Positions 46,891-56,845 of a stretch of 64,000 nucleotides of DNA are shown in pieces. The translations under genes and the position numbers were made by a program. Position 1 is the first letter of the stretch, and every line of letters begins with the position of its first letter. Source of the DNA: Diplolepis rosae (taxonomy: Eukaryota > Arthropoda > Insecta > Hymenoptera > Diplolepididae); assembly GCA_030998225.1 (NCBI GenBank), contig JAPYXD010000704.1, positions 3,162,001 to 3,226,000 on the forward strand. Reading direction: 5' to 3'. Below the pieces are notes generated by a model, which was not told the origin of the DNA, ran no database searches, and worked only from the letters and a program-made list of their open reading frames with translations.

Positions 46891-48073
46891 GGGAAATCTT
46901 ATGCAGTTCATATATTTTTGGTTTACAGCACTAATAACGTAATATGTCTCATTTGACGATTATTGACGATAACCGTCATTTGGGTTGGCAGAGCGTTAAA
47001 CGAAAAGTTGAGAATCCTATTATGTCTACAAGCAGAAGGGAAAATAAATTGGGCAGAAGCTTTACAAACATCTAGTCTGACTAATTATACAAACTTAATT
47101 TTACTATTGCAACAAAATGTGACCAAATATTAATTAGACCCTAATAGAATCAGCTTAAAACTAATAATTGTCATATCATAACATCACAAACAAAATTTGA
47201 AAAACGCATTTTTGGGCAATTTAAAAATAGCTTACACGTGAAATAAAATTTACTCAAACCAGGAAAAATATGCTTAATCCAAATAAATTTCACTTGAATA
47301 AAATTAATTTATTTGTTGAATGGAACCAAATATTTATGCTCATGGATTAAGTAGATTTTATTTTCCGTGTAGCAGGCGAACCTGATGGGCTGAAAACTTT
47401 TAATAGGGCTCTAATTGAAGCCGAAAGTTTGTCTATAATACTGTTTATCAAACTTGAAATAATTAGATCCAATTAATAAAAATCAGATAAAAAATATCAA
47501 AATGTTATCAGCAAACATTCTAAAAAAATATAAATAGGATAAATATAATTTTTTTCGTTGGAAAGATGTTAAAATATTACATAAAGAAATAATGCATGTG
47601 AATAATAATCTGTTTTACTTATTATAATTTCAATGGTATTTTTTTAGATGACTAAATGTGACCATTATGATTAAAATTAAATTAAAATTTTACATTTTCC
47701 TTTACTACTATGAATATGAAAATAAACTGTAAAAAACTGTGGCGAAGGCATTTGAAATTGTACTCTTTTCATAGTCTATCTTTCAGAAATATTTGTAATC
47801 TTTCAATTTATAACGAATAGGGGAGAAAATAATAACTAGCGTTAAGTTTACGTCAAATTACATTTTTTGAATTGGTTGTGATAACTTGAAATCATTTTGA
47901 ACCATGGAGAGTCGATTTTTAATTCAGCTTAGTTGAGGAAAAATTCTTTTGGATTTAAATGTATTCATCATGGATTTTGTTAAAATACTTTAGGAATCAG
48001 CTGGATTCAAAGGAAATTCGATTGAGTCTTTATATGAGGTGCTTTATATTTTCTACTTGACCAATTATTCTAG
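46891..48073. other. AT-rich sequence in Star intron 1
   Basis: No gene or clear transposon seen. It includes TTGGTTGA/AACCAA-like short phrases shared with 21350-21560, 23170 and 32290-32360, of unknown origin. Confidence 0.3.
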
Positions 48074-48075
48074 TA

Positions 48076-48496
48076 CATGGTGGGCCATCTAACATTTGGA
48101 ATTTGAATCGACTATAAAAAAAAACTTACTAGCTATTTTTTCAAAAGTATGGTTTTATTAGAAAGATTGAACACTTATTTTCAACGGTTTCCCACAAAAA
48201 ATAGCCCAACGGGGTCAAATCACAGCTCCGAGGCGGCCAATTGACATCAGAATTTCGGCTGATTTGTTTATTGACCTAATTGACCTTTTGCCCGAACAAT
48301 CGAAAGTATACTGAAAAATTGGGTTGGTTGAATGGGGTACTGTAAGGCCAGCCGTGGCAGTCATTTGAATGATGTTGTGTTTCATTTTTAAATGGAAAGG
48401 TTCAATCTTTCTAATAAAACCATACTTTTGAAAAAATACCCATAAGTTTTTTTTTTATAGTCGATTTAAATTCCAAATGCTAGATGGCCCACCCTG
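48076..48496 (-). mobile_element. Tc/mariner-type short element with transposase scrap, next to Star exon 2
   Basis: Flanked by TA (48074-48075, 48497-48498). Inverted ends of about 110 bp (CATGGTGGGCCATCTAACAT and complement). The centre, read on the minus strand, gives NSDVNWPPRSCDLTPLGYF, the block around the catalytic acidic residue of Tc/mariner-type transposases (normally PPRSPDLTPLDF), with the acid changed to Gly. It ends about 100 bp before the exon 2 acceptor of Star. Confidence 0.8.
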
Positions 48497-48600
48497 TATA
48501 AGAAACTAGAAAAAAGCAAAAGTTTCGCTGGGAGATTATAGTAAATAACTTGTTGTTAAATTAATAATAGTTTAATGTTTAATGATATTTTTAGTTCCAG

Positions 48601-48814
48601 GAGACAGGCTTTTGATGCAAATTTAACCAGAGACTACGTGCTTGATAGTGTTTCGATGGACAATCCACAATTGGTGCAATATATACGAGAGGTCCAACTG
48701 AAACCTACAACTCAACAAGATTCATTCAATGTTACTCAGACTGATGAAGAAAAGTATGTTTCAAATGTACTACAAAAAAAACGAGAAGGAGTTTACTTGG
48801 AGTACATTAATAGG
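48601..48814 (+). CDS. S: Star, coding exon 2 (start of lumenal domain)
   Basis: The exon joins exon 1 within a split Arg codon (AG|G). It encodes RQAFDANLTRDYVLDSVSMD, then NPQLVQYIREVQLKP, with a potential N-glycosylation site NLT and another at NVT. It ends EYINR before GTGAGA. The NPQLVQYI-x-E-x-QLKP block is the entry to the FkbM-like domain of Star proteins. A second acceptor AG six bases upstream (48593-48594) is also in frame and would add two residues. Confidence 0.85.
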
Positions 48815-49201
48815 GTGAGAGACATTTTTTTTAGAGAGATTACTTCATATTTCTTTAATTAAAATGGTTAAATATCATGCAAATTTAATTAGAATGTCCA
48901 ATATAGACTTTTCAAATTTGCAACTTGGACTGAAAATGAGTCAATTTAAATTGTAAATTCATTCTTAGATTCAAACAGAGCTTTTTGTACACGAAATTAA
49001 AAAAAAATTGCATCAGCTGTTATCTTGAAGTAAATAAAATGATTAACGTATATGATTTAAACATGATTGACTTTTAAATAAATTTAATGTTTTACCAATG
49101 TATGGACTGGCAGTCCAAAGTAATTTTTCGTATGCCTCAAACTTTGATTTTTTAAACCTGATTGAATTATTAATTATTCTACTTTATCTTATAATATTTA
49201 G

Positions 49202-49366
49202 ATGGGAGCAGCATCCACAACAACCTGGTTGGAATCAGAGTTGAATTGGAGAGGTGTAATGGTACTAACAGATTTCAGAAGCTTCTTTCATGCTCGAAAG
49301 AGTACTAGAAACCCGAAAACAAGGATTCTCCACGCTTGCCTTAGCACAGATAAAGAGACCAAAGAG
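49202..49366 (+). CDS. S: Star, coding exon 3 (FkbM-like core)
   Basis: Fifty-five codons, phase 0 at both ends, acceptor TATTTAG at 49201 and donor GTGGGT at 49367. It encodes GAASTTTWLESELNWRGVMV, corresponding to the SAM-binding region of FkbM methyltransferases (Gly-rich turn, then x-x-LExxxxWxG). The glycine and acid pattern expected of an active enzyme (DxGxxxG) is not intact, since the exon boundary falls where it should be and the residues are EYINRMGAAS. This fits a non-catalytic role but does not prove one. Confidence 0.85.
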
Positions 49367-49534
49367 GTGGGTAGCTATTATTCTAAAATGTATGAGAAAC
49401 TATATTTCAAAACGGATTGCTAGTTAAACAGAATTTGAACAGTCGAGGCTGCGCGATAATTAAAATTAAGTTTAGGATCTAGTTTTTATTCATCATTACC
49501 TCTCTAAAGGGATGATTGTTTGAAACTATTTCAG

Positions 49535-49729
49535 ATTCCTTATCATCAGGAAAGTGAGGTGCAAGTTACCAAGTTAGGGGAAGGACCAAATAGTCTCATT
49601 ACACCAGATGACGGTTTCCCTACCACAAGACTTAAGTGCTTTCCTTTATACAGTGTTCTTCTAGCCTATAATGCTACTATCATTGATTACCTGAGTTTAG
49701 ACAGTTCAGATGCTCAAGATGAACAGCAG
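49535..49729 (+). CDS. S: Star, coding exon 4
   Basis: Sixty-five codons, phase 0 at both ends, acceptor TTTCAG at 49534 and donor GTAAGA at 49730. It contains CFPLYSVLLAYNATIIDYLS followed by LDSSDAQDEQQ. IDYLSLD is a hallmark of the FkbM family; the following EG-x-E acid pair of active enzymes is replaced by SSDAQD. It carries another sequon (NAT). Confidence 0.86.
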
Positions 49730-49971
49730 GTAAGAATTTTAGTTGATAGTTATCGATGTTATACTACACTGTTAAAAAAGTGGAATTGAAGGTACTCGGA
49801 ATAGACTTTATGAAAGACAGTCTTTTTGAAATTAAATAGATGTATTCAAATGTAGTCAAAAAAGTCAGGAGGCCGTTCAAAATTTCAAGAATTCGAAACG
49901 GCTTGAATCCTCAAATATCCCCATGGAAGGTGATAGGAGATATAGTTTTTTCATTTTTTAGAATTTCAGCC

Positions 49972-50004
49972 CTGAAGAGGGTGCTGGAAGAGCACCCAAA
50001 CGTC
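49972..50004 (+). ncRNA. CTGAAGA-hairpin-CAAACGTC motif
   Basis: CTGAAGA followed by GGGTGC-TGGAAGA-GCACCC, a perfect 6-bp stem, then AAACGTCGG. The layout is the same as the hammerhead-core-like motifs, but the G of GAAA is absent (C in its place), so as a hammerhead it would be broken. It is inside Star intron 4. Confidence 0.3.
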
Positions 50005-50161
50005 GGCGAGTAGTTTTTTTATTTTTTTGTTTATGTAAATGATTGTCGGTAATAAAAACAAAAGTGGACGAAAGAAAAAAAAAGAAGGAAGGGGTTTTGG
50101 AAGGTTGCTTTCTTTTTTCTTTCCTCCTTTTTTGTTTGTTTTCTCATAGTTGTTTGTTTAA

Positions 50162-50355
50162 CGGTAGTTGGCAATTTCTCGCGCCTGATGAAATTTAGTC
50201 ATTTTCATGCCCCTAAATCTTGGAGTCTACTACACCTATTCACTCAATTCTTGACAAAATGAAAAAAAATTAAGATAATAGATGTAGTAAACTCCAAGAT
50301 TTAGGGGCATGAAAATCACCAAATTTCATCAGGCGCGGGAAATTGCCAACTTCCG
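50162..50355. mobile_element. TTAA-flanked hairpin MITE in Star intron 4
   Basis: TTAA at 50158-50161 and 50356-50359. Arms CGGTAGTTGGCAATTTCTCG and complement, about 75 bp each, around a short loop. The CGGTAGTTG start resembles the GGTAGTTG foldbacks. Confidence 0.82.
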
Positions 50356-51094
50356 TTAAGGTGGTGATTTCTGGTCCAAATTTGGTCGTGTTTTTTGTAT
50401 TTTGAGGATTTGAGCGGTTTCGAATTCTTGAAATTTTGAATTATACTTTTGTTTGTACGTTGTGAGGAATTCGAGTTAGTAGTGATATGGGTCCGAGTTC
50501 AGATTTGAATTGTATTGGCTTAGGGGGCCGTTTCTCTATAAAAGTCCAAGCCATTAACTCTGAAAATTTTCAAAAGTCTATTCTAAAGAAGGTGGATTTG
50601 GGGAACTGATTGGAAAATTAATCATCTGTATAACAATTTCTACCTGAAACTTTTTCTGAAGAATGGAAAGGGAATATTGAATATATCTTCAGATGAAAAT
50701 AAATTCTCTTTTTCTAAAATGAAACTGCTCACGTGATACGCGTGGGGGAATACTTGTACATCTGGCAATTTAGAAGGTTGGGTTGGCGTGTGAGTCATTA
50801 TTCGTGAATACATCTGCCTCTCAAGTGGGTGTGGTGACTGATCGGAATCAGCTGAACATATTTTCTTTCTATTCTGAAATCTTGCAAATCATCTCCTTTA
50901 TCAGAGAAACTTATTTTCTATTTAATTCAGAATTAAGATTGTCTCATTTCTAATAGTTGGAAACGAACGATTGTTCATAATTATTTAGTTTCGATCAGTG
51001 ATTAAAATGATTATTATAAATTACAATTATAGTGTGATTTATATACACAAAATGTAAGGCAAATTTCCTAAAATAACATTAAAAATGTTTTCAG

Positions 51095-51280
51095 GTCCTC
51101 GACACGATTCCATGGGATAAAATTCGAATTTCAGTGCTGTCTATTCATTGGAGTTCTAATCATGGTGAAGCTGAAACAAAAAATCTGATAGAAAAGTTGG
51201 CCAGTAGAAGATATAAGCTTTACCCAACCACCGAAAATGGAAAATTAATGTTCCTTTATACTAGAATGCTTAAGATATAA
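51095..51280 (+). CDS. S: Star, coding exon 5 and stop
   Basis: Sixty-one codons and TAA (51278-51280) after a TTTTCAG acceptor. It reads VLDTIPWDKIRISVLSIHW, the FkbM VL-x-x-IPWDK-x-x-I block, then the final strand ENGKLMFLYTRMLKI. This end agrees with a complete domain. An AATAAA about 395 bases further (51675-51680) is a plausible polyadenylation signal. Confidence 0.86.
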   Translation, partial: VLDTIPWDKIRISVLSIHWSSNHGEAETKNLIEKLASRRYKLYPTTENGKLMFLYTRMLKI

Positions 51281-51674
51281 CTAAAATGACTTTTCATTGA
51301 ATTGAAAGGATATTAATACCTTTCGAGAATTGCATAACAGTCTTTAGTTACTATTGGTAATGCGGTTGAAAACGTTTTATGAACTGCGCTCAAGAGAGAT
51401 TTTACCACTACATTAATAGTATTATTTTAGTAATATGTATCTAAGAAACTAAAGCAAAGATTTATTAATTAAATGGATAATTCTGCAGGAATTTATACAC
51501 CAGATAAATCTAAAAGAGAAAAAGATTACTTTTTCTTAATTGAGTTGTAAATTGTTTTGCTCTTTAAGACCATGGGTTGACTAAACCACATAACTTCGAT
51601 AATCAATTGGTTTGGTTGCTCTATCACCTTAAGCTCTAAAAGAAGGATTATAGAGTATTATAGGTTTTATTTTT

Positions 51675-51680
51675 AATAAA
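51675..51680 (+). promoter_or_regulatory. Candidate polyadenylation signal of Star
   Basis: AATAAA 395 bases after the Star stop codon, the first such hexamer on the plus strand that I see in the 3' flank. AT-rich context makes chance occurrence quite possible. Confidence 0.35.
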
Positions 51681-53480
51681 CATAAATTCATAAAATCATA
51701 GAGAACACATTTTAATGTGTACTTACACGAAAAAGACGTGCCACGTGTCACGCAGTGATAACCAGTGAGCTACTCTAAATGGGCCTTACTAGTATATGAA
51801 ACAAAAACTTTTTGTTAGTCTTTATAGCATTTAGTATCCTAATTAGTAATATATTTAGGATAATCAGCGCCCAATTAGTAATACGATTCGAAGAAATTCT
51901 GTGACTGATAGCTTCCGTTAATTGTAGGTGTAGCTTAAGATAATTATTAATTTCATTTCATTTCTCAAAGACGATCTAAGGGGATTTGTTGAGTTGGGGA
52001 GGGGGGGCTTACCAGGAATTTTTTGTACATCATCAATTGAATGTAAAGTGTCAAACAAAATTAAGCCCTAGGTTAATTAGTTATTAAAAAATCTGCCTTG
52101 ATCGTCTACAGAAGTTTTAGATCTCTGAAACATTTAGGATAGATACTGTACTTTGCTACGCCAACTTTTTCATTTTATTATCTTTTTGTTATATCAAATA
52201 TGTATTAAAAAATAATAATTCTTATTACATATATCTCGTCCTCAAATATAAGTTTATTAATTTTCTAACAATTTTTTATATTTTGTTTACTACTCATAAC
52301 GAATGATTAAGCAACAATCTTGACAGTTCGTATGAAATACAAAATACAATGGTTTCATGAAATGTAAGTTTCCTAGTAGGAATAAAATTTGAGATGACAT
52401 ATTTTGGCAATTATGCACTCTCATTCATTTTTAAACATTCTCAGGATATAAAAGAGATTCTTTTCCCTTTTGCATTTTAATTCCAAATTTATTCACTTTA
52501 TTACCATTTGTGTCCAAATTCTGTAATAAAATATTTTATGACTTCGGTAAATGTCTATTAAAAATGGCATTAAGGATTTTACATTCATAAAAATAAAATT
52601 GTTTTACAATTAAGACCAAAATTTGGATATTTAATAGGCTCTTTGCGGCAAGCCTCGACTTTTACTACTTCTCCTGAAAAATTCTGCATTGCAGCCTAAG
52701 CTCCTTTTCTTTGTGACACGTCACATTTTACATTGTACGTTATTATTAAATTTCATATAATTAAATGTCTAAATATAAAAAAATATTTTTAATTGACATT
52801 CGTACATGGAATTGTAGATTGAAATAAATTCAAAAAAATAAATTCAATGTAGTTTATTTATATTGGCATTGGGTCATAATTTTTCATTAAAAGTCAATGT
52901 TCAAGGAAACATGTCAAAGATTTTAAGAGACAGAAAATATATTATAGGGATGAAAAAGTCAAACGTTTCGGCCACAAATGGGGGCCCTCTTAAGTGCCAA
53001 ATTTAATGTACTTAGTTTCTAAGCTGTAAACGTGCAAAAAAAGTTATTAGCACTAACATTAGATTTTTTTGTTTTTGTTTTTTTTGGTCTTTTCTAATGA
53101 TATTTCATAAAACATGCAAAAACTTATGTGAGAAGGCAAGATGGCAAGCTCCAAGGCATCTAGGAACGAGACCGCTCCAAAACACAGCCTTCAAAAAAGT
53201 GTGAAAAGTCCTATCTGTCAGATTCGCGAAGAGTGAATCCGCAAAACTGCCCCTCCTCAAAGGTACACACAAGAACCACCTATGGATACTGATATCTCCT
53301 ACAAAATAAGCACAGATCCTGCAGAAAAAACATCACCATCCACAAGGGGCTTACAACACCCACAAGAAGTAAGCACTTCACAGAATCACAAACACGAACC
53401 CGGAAGGAAACAGATTTTTCGTTAAAGGGAAAAAAAATTAAAAATTGATAGTTTTTATTTCAATCTCTAATCCTCTATTT
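51681..53480. other. AT-rich 3' flank of Star with repeat scraps
   Basis: Contains the GGCATTGGGTCA/GGCC motif repeat at 52858-52994. The part at 53105-53420 is less AT-rich and may be the 3' tail of the LINE at 53485-54393. No gene seen. Confidence 0.4.
52965..52994 (-). ncRNA. GGCC-type hairpin motif, second copy
   Basis: Minus strand CTTAAGA (one change from CTGAAGA), GGCC-stem hairpin, GAAAC. Sister to 23918-23947; both follow the same GGCATTGGGTCA-like phrase. Confidence 0.3.
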
Positions 53481-53484
53481 TCCT

Positions 53485-54393
53485 TTAAGAGACAGAGGCG
53501 GCAGATTGAAGTAGCTTAATCTTAAGTAACTTAATCTCGCCGAGACAAGGGAGGTCGTGACCCTCCACCGGGAGAACGAGATCCGACAGTTTGCCTCTTG
53601 ACCTGGTGAAGACGGAAAACTGACACTTAGCGATGGAGATCACACGGCTCCTCGCATAGAGGAACAAATCGTCCACGTACGTGGCGTAGCGTACCCCGAG
53701 AGGGAAAATATCTATCAACCGGCTCGTGTAGATGTTGAACAAGATTGGAGACAGCACCCCTCCCTGAGGTACGCCCACGCCACAGGTCCTGGCACCAGAG
53801 CCGTCAGCAGAAATTCTTGATTCACTCCGAGTTGTCATATAGGAGATGAAGTTGAGAATTCCACTCGACAGATCCAGACAGCGCAGTTTTTCAGAAACAA
53901 ACGTGGGCAACACCGAGTTAAAGGCCCCCTTGATATCCACACAGACTTCCACCACCGATTCCCCACATCCAAAAGCCTGAAAGATGTCAGTGGACACTAT
54001 GGAAACCGCGTCCACAACCGACCAGCCCCTTTTGAAGCCAAAATGAAAATGCGGAAACCAATTCTTATGCTTCACTTGATGCTCCAGCCTTCGATGTACC
54101 ATCCTCTCAAATATCTTACTCATAGATGAGGTCAGCGAGATCGGTCTATAGCCCTTACCCCCTGGTTTCGCCATAAAAATGACATAGACATCCCTTCAGG
54201 AGGACGGGAACGATGAGGCCTGAAACATGCGATTGAACAAAGAGAGTGCAAACGATCTAGTCTCGCCAGAGAAATTCTTCAAAATCTCATAGGAGATGCC
54301 ATTAAGTCTTGGAGCAGACCTAGCACAGCAGGCTGCCATCGGGGAGTCGAACTCCTTCCGGTAAAACAGCTCGTCAAGGGACTCCTCACCCAC
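53485..54393 (-). pseudogene. Non-LTR retrotransposon reverse transcriptase fragment
   Basis: Minus strand, one frame from 54393 to 53485 with a single TGA at 54196-54198, where Trp would be expected. Blocks in order: PRLNGISYEILKNF; KPGGKGYRPISLTSSMSKIF; a conserved Asp in VCVDIKGAFNSV; VPQGGVLSPILFNIY; and the catalytic YVDD in YATYVDDLFLYARS. The order and spacing fit a jockey/R1-type RT. Endonuclease and C-terminal regions are missing. Apart from the stop the domain is well preserved, so it decayed recently. Confidence 0.9.
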
Positions 54394-54517
54394 CCCAAAT
54401 TATCTCAAAGGGATGTCCACCGTGGAACGTCTTCTGGGACCAGGTCGTCCCTAAGGTCCTTAAATTCAGCGGAGTTCATATCAGTCAGGACATTAATTCT
54501 TAGTGCTCCCAACCTCT

Positions 54518-54556
54518 CGCTCTCTCTCTCTCTCTCGCCCCCCTCTCTCTCCATTC
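54518..54556. repeat. (CT)n-rich microsatellite
   Basis: CTCGCTCTCTCTCTCTCTCTC followed by GCCCCCCTCTCTCTCC. It lies between the LINE and gypsy relics. Confidence 0.85.
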
Positions 54557-54567
54557 TCTGCATTTCC

Positions 54568-55287
54568 TCATCTATTCTTTTTCTTTTTCCTCATATAACC
54601 TTCTCTTTCTTCATTCCTTGCACCTTCTTTCACTTTCCCTGCTTTCCTTTTCTTCATTCCTTGCCATTTTTTTCTTTCATCGTCCTTACTGATTCGAATT
54701 TCGGCATTTTCCTTGTCACCACTTCTTGTCAACATCTTCCTTCGTTTATTGTTTTCATTGGCTAGTATGTCAGCGTATAGCTTTTCCTGCCTACTTGTCT
54801 TGCTTTTGTTTCTCATTCGCTTCTTGCAGATCTGTAGCTCCTTCCTGTGCGTTACGTGGTTTACCTCTTTTAATATAATGCCTTCATCTTCTTCTTTCAT
54901 TTCCGTTTCTTCCATCGGTGGGCGATCGTCTGTCCCCACGCATTTTCGATGTGCTTGTATCCTTATTTTTGGTGTATTTACCTCCGATGTAGACATACCT
55001 GGTTTCTTCTTTTGTCTCCTGTCTTGGTTGGCTCCCATCCTTGCTCTTGCCGTTAGCTCCTTCAGTGGTTTATATTGAACTATCACTGATGCCACCAATC
55101 CACTAGTCTCCCCACACTGCGTGTATACGCTGCGGTGCGTATCTTTTATCTCCACTTGCGTCGCTGCTTCAGGCATTTCCTCCCTTTGTTTCAGTTGCTC
55201 TTTCCAAGTGACGCTCTCGAGTGGAACTGACGCTTCTATCTTTCTTCGATCATATGACGCTTTTCTGAATTGGTCACTCTCAGACAT
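54568..55287 (-). CDS. Lysine/glutamate-rich protein of unknown role in a gypsy relic
   Basis: An uninterrupted 239-residue minus-strand frame, the longest open frame in the window. Highly charged: KKKKNR at the C terminus, basic runs such as KKWQGMKKRKAGKVKE and an acidic patch EETEMKEEDEG. No zinc finger, membrane helix or catalytic motif is visible. It follows directly, on the same strand, the integrase tail of the gypsy relic at 55330-56258, in the position of an extra 3' ORF. It might be a gag-like or accessory protein of that element, or captured sequence. Low-complexity composition means openness alone is weak evidence. Confidence 0.45.
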   Translation of the reverse strand: MSESDQFRKASYDRRKIEASVPLESVTWKEQLKQREEMPEAATQVEIKDTHRSVYTQCGETSGLVASVIVQYKPLKELTARARMGANQDRRQKKKPGMSTSEVNTPKIRIQAHRKCVGTDDRPPMEETEMKEEDEGIILKEVNHVTHRKELQICKKRMRNKSKTSRQEKLYADILANENNKRRKMLTRSGDKENAEIRISKDDERKKWQGMKKRKAGKVKEGARNEEREGYMRKKKKNR

Positions 55288-55329
55288 TACCTCTGCTCTA
55301 ATTGGTCCTCCCCACTTCTTCGCGCGGGT

Positions 55330-56258
55330 CCTGTAGGTAGGGCTTTAGGTCGATCACGTGATATTACCCTCTCTCTCTGCCGGTGTCCTTATTGACTAGT
55401 AGATACGTGTTCATGGCGATTCTTTATTCATTTGATGTGGGCTTTCGTATAGTGCTAGAAATTTAGCAACATTGCCGATTATCGCATTGGATACTGGACA
55501 TGCTTTTACTAGCACTAAATCCCCTATCCGAAAGGTAATTCCTGTTTTATTTTTATTTATTCTGGCGTTTCTTTTCTCTCCTTTTGTTCGAATCCTTTCA
55601 CTGATAATGTGAATTAACTCTCTTTGATCTTTCCATTTATGTATGGGCTGCTCGATCTGTGGATGATACCCATATTCAACATTTTTCTGCTCTCTTCATC
55701 TACTTTCTCACAATAAGCTATAGGTATCGGGTAGCGTCGCCCAATGAAGGATTGCTTTTCCTTTACTCGTAGGAAGTGTTGATATGATTTTAATCGACCT
55801 GTCTCCTTTCTGAAAACTGCTTTGTGTCTCCAGAGGATGTCTTCTAGTCGTTCTCTTATCTCTGGGTTTGTGGTGCTTACTTCTTCTACTTTTAATCTAA
55901 TTTCTATTTTTTCTACTGCTATCTCATCTCTTGCCGTTTGTATTGCATTCAGGGTTTGTTTTTTTGCTTCGGATAGAATCTGTAAGTTTTTTTCCTTTTC
56001 TGTATCTTGCCTCTCCCTCTTTTTTCTTTCCTCTTCAAGTATTTTTTTGACTCTCTTCTCTAGCTCTTCAAGTTTCTTTGCCAAGGAATCTGAGAGTTCC
56101 TCACTTCCATGGCTCCTGTTGACTACGTGCCCCTCTGAATTCATGTTGCTTGATGATCCTCTCGTTTCTTGCATTTCTACTAATGTTCTGTCCAAGTCCT
56201 CTTGGCTCTGGTCATTCCCACTAGTCGCTGACCGCAGGCCCTGACGACTCATTATCAT
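55330..56258 (-). pseudogene. Ty3/gypsy relic: coiled-coil gag start, RT start and integrase tail fused by deletion
   Basis: Minus strand. A 214-residue frame (56258-55614) begins with a Ser-rich head and a long charged helix (KKLEELEKRVKKILEEERKK), probably coiled coil. It then passes into LWRHKAVFRKETGRLKSYQH and YPIPIAYCEKVDEE, the segment preceding the RT fingers in gypsy elements. At GIIHRSSSPYIN it is cut and the next readable sequence (55640-55330) is the integrase C-terminal region (GDLVLVKACPVSNA, then HVIDLKPY). Most of RT, RNase H and the integrase core are deleted, with later frameshifts near 55420. No LTR was identified. Confidence 0.78.
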
Positions 56259-56624
56259 TTATTGTTAATTGATTTCACTTTTTCTCTTTGGCACTTATTA
56301 ACCTCCTGACTTTCGTATATTTAATCATTCTCTGTTCAATTAGAAATTTGTCTATTATATAAATCCCATGACTTTATTTATTTATTTATTTTTTTTTTAC
56401 AGTGCTATTTAATTATATGAATCGAAATATGCTATTGTTATCTAATTCGAATTACATTATCGATTCTCCATGTCATTTATAAAATTTCGAATATCATTCG
56501 AATAACTCGGGATGTGATGGTCTACACAAGAGTAGAAATGAGAAAACAGTTGTTTTAATACAGGAAACGATTTAATTAACCAATACTAACCCCAGACTGT
56601 GTTCTTTACAAAATTACCTTCGCT

Positions 56625-56845
56625 TCAATTACATCCATTTAGTGATAGAAAACAGTCTGTGGGGCGCGTAGAACGACACTGTTCAGAGATATGCCTAAAC
56701 CGCTGACAACATAAGCAAAGCTTAGGGGGCGGTATGACCTGAGTCAGGTCGAAGGCCACATTGGCCAGACATAATCTATGCGGCATGTTGACAGTAGAGA
56801 ACACGAACTCCACCCTGTCCGAGGCCGATTGGTCGTCCAAGGTAC
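56625..56845 (-). pseudogene. LINE ORF1 zinc-knuckle fragment joined to gypsy RT
   Basis: Minus strand from about 56845. VEFVFSTVNMPHRLCLANVA, then CLCCQRFRHISEQCRS, a complete CCHC knuckle similar to the one at 5950. The frame ends at 56625 soon after this knuckle. It starts in the middle of the gypsy RT catalytic motif, in another frame, so the junction is a rearrangement point. Confidence 0.7.

Larger units (their letters stand above)
49882..50445. repeat. Foldback repeat in Star intron 4
   Basis: Outer arms near 49882-49925 (TTCAAAATTTCAAGAATTCG) and 50405-50445 are inverted. Between them are a hairpin motif at 49972-50004 and a TTAA MITE at 50162-50355. Confidence 0.65.

Noticed and set aside
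54713..55078. 121-codon plus-strand hydrophobic frame that looks like a membrane protein
   Set aside because: Shadow of the lysine/glutamate-rich minus-strand frame; AAR/GAR codons read as Phe/Leu/Ser on the other strand.
55822..56244. 140-codon plus-strand Ser/Phe/Leu-rich frame
   Set aside because: Complement of the coiled-coil region of the gypsy relic, which has recognisable gypsy motifs on the minus strand.
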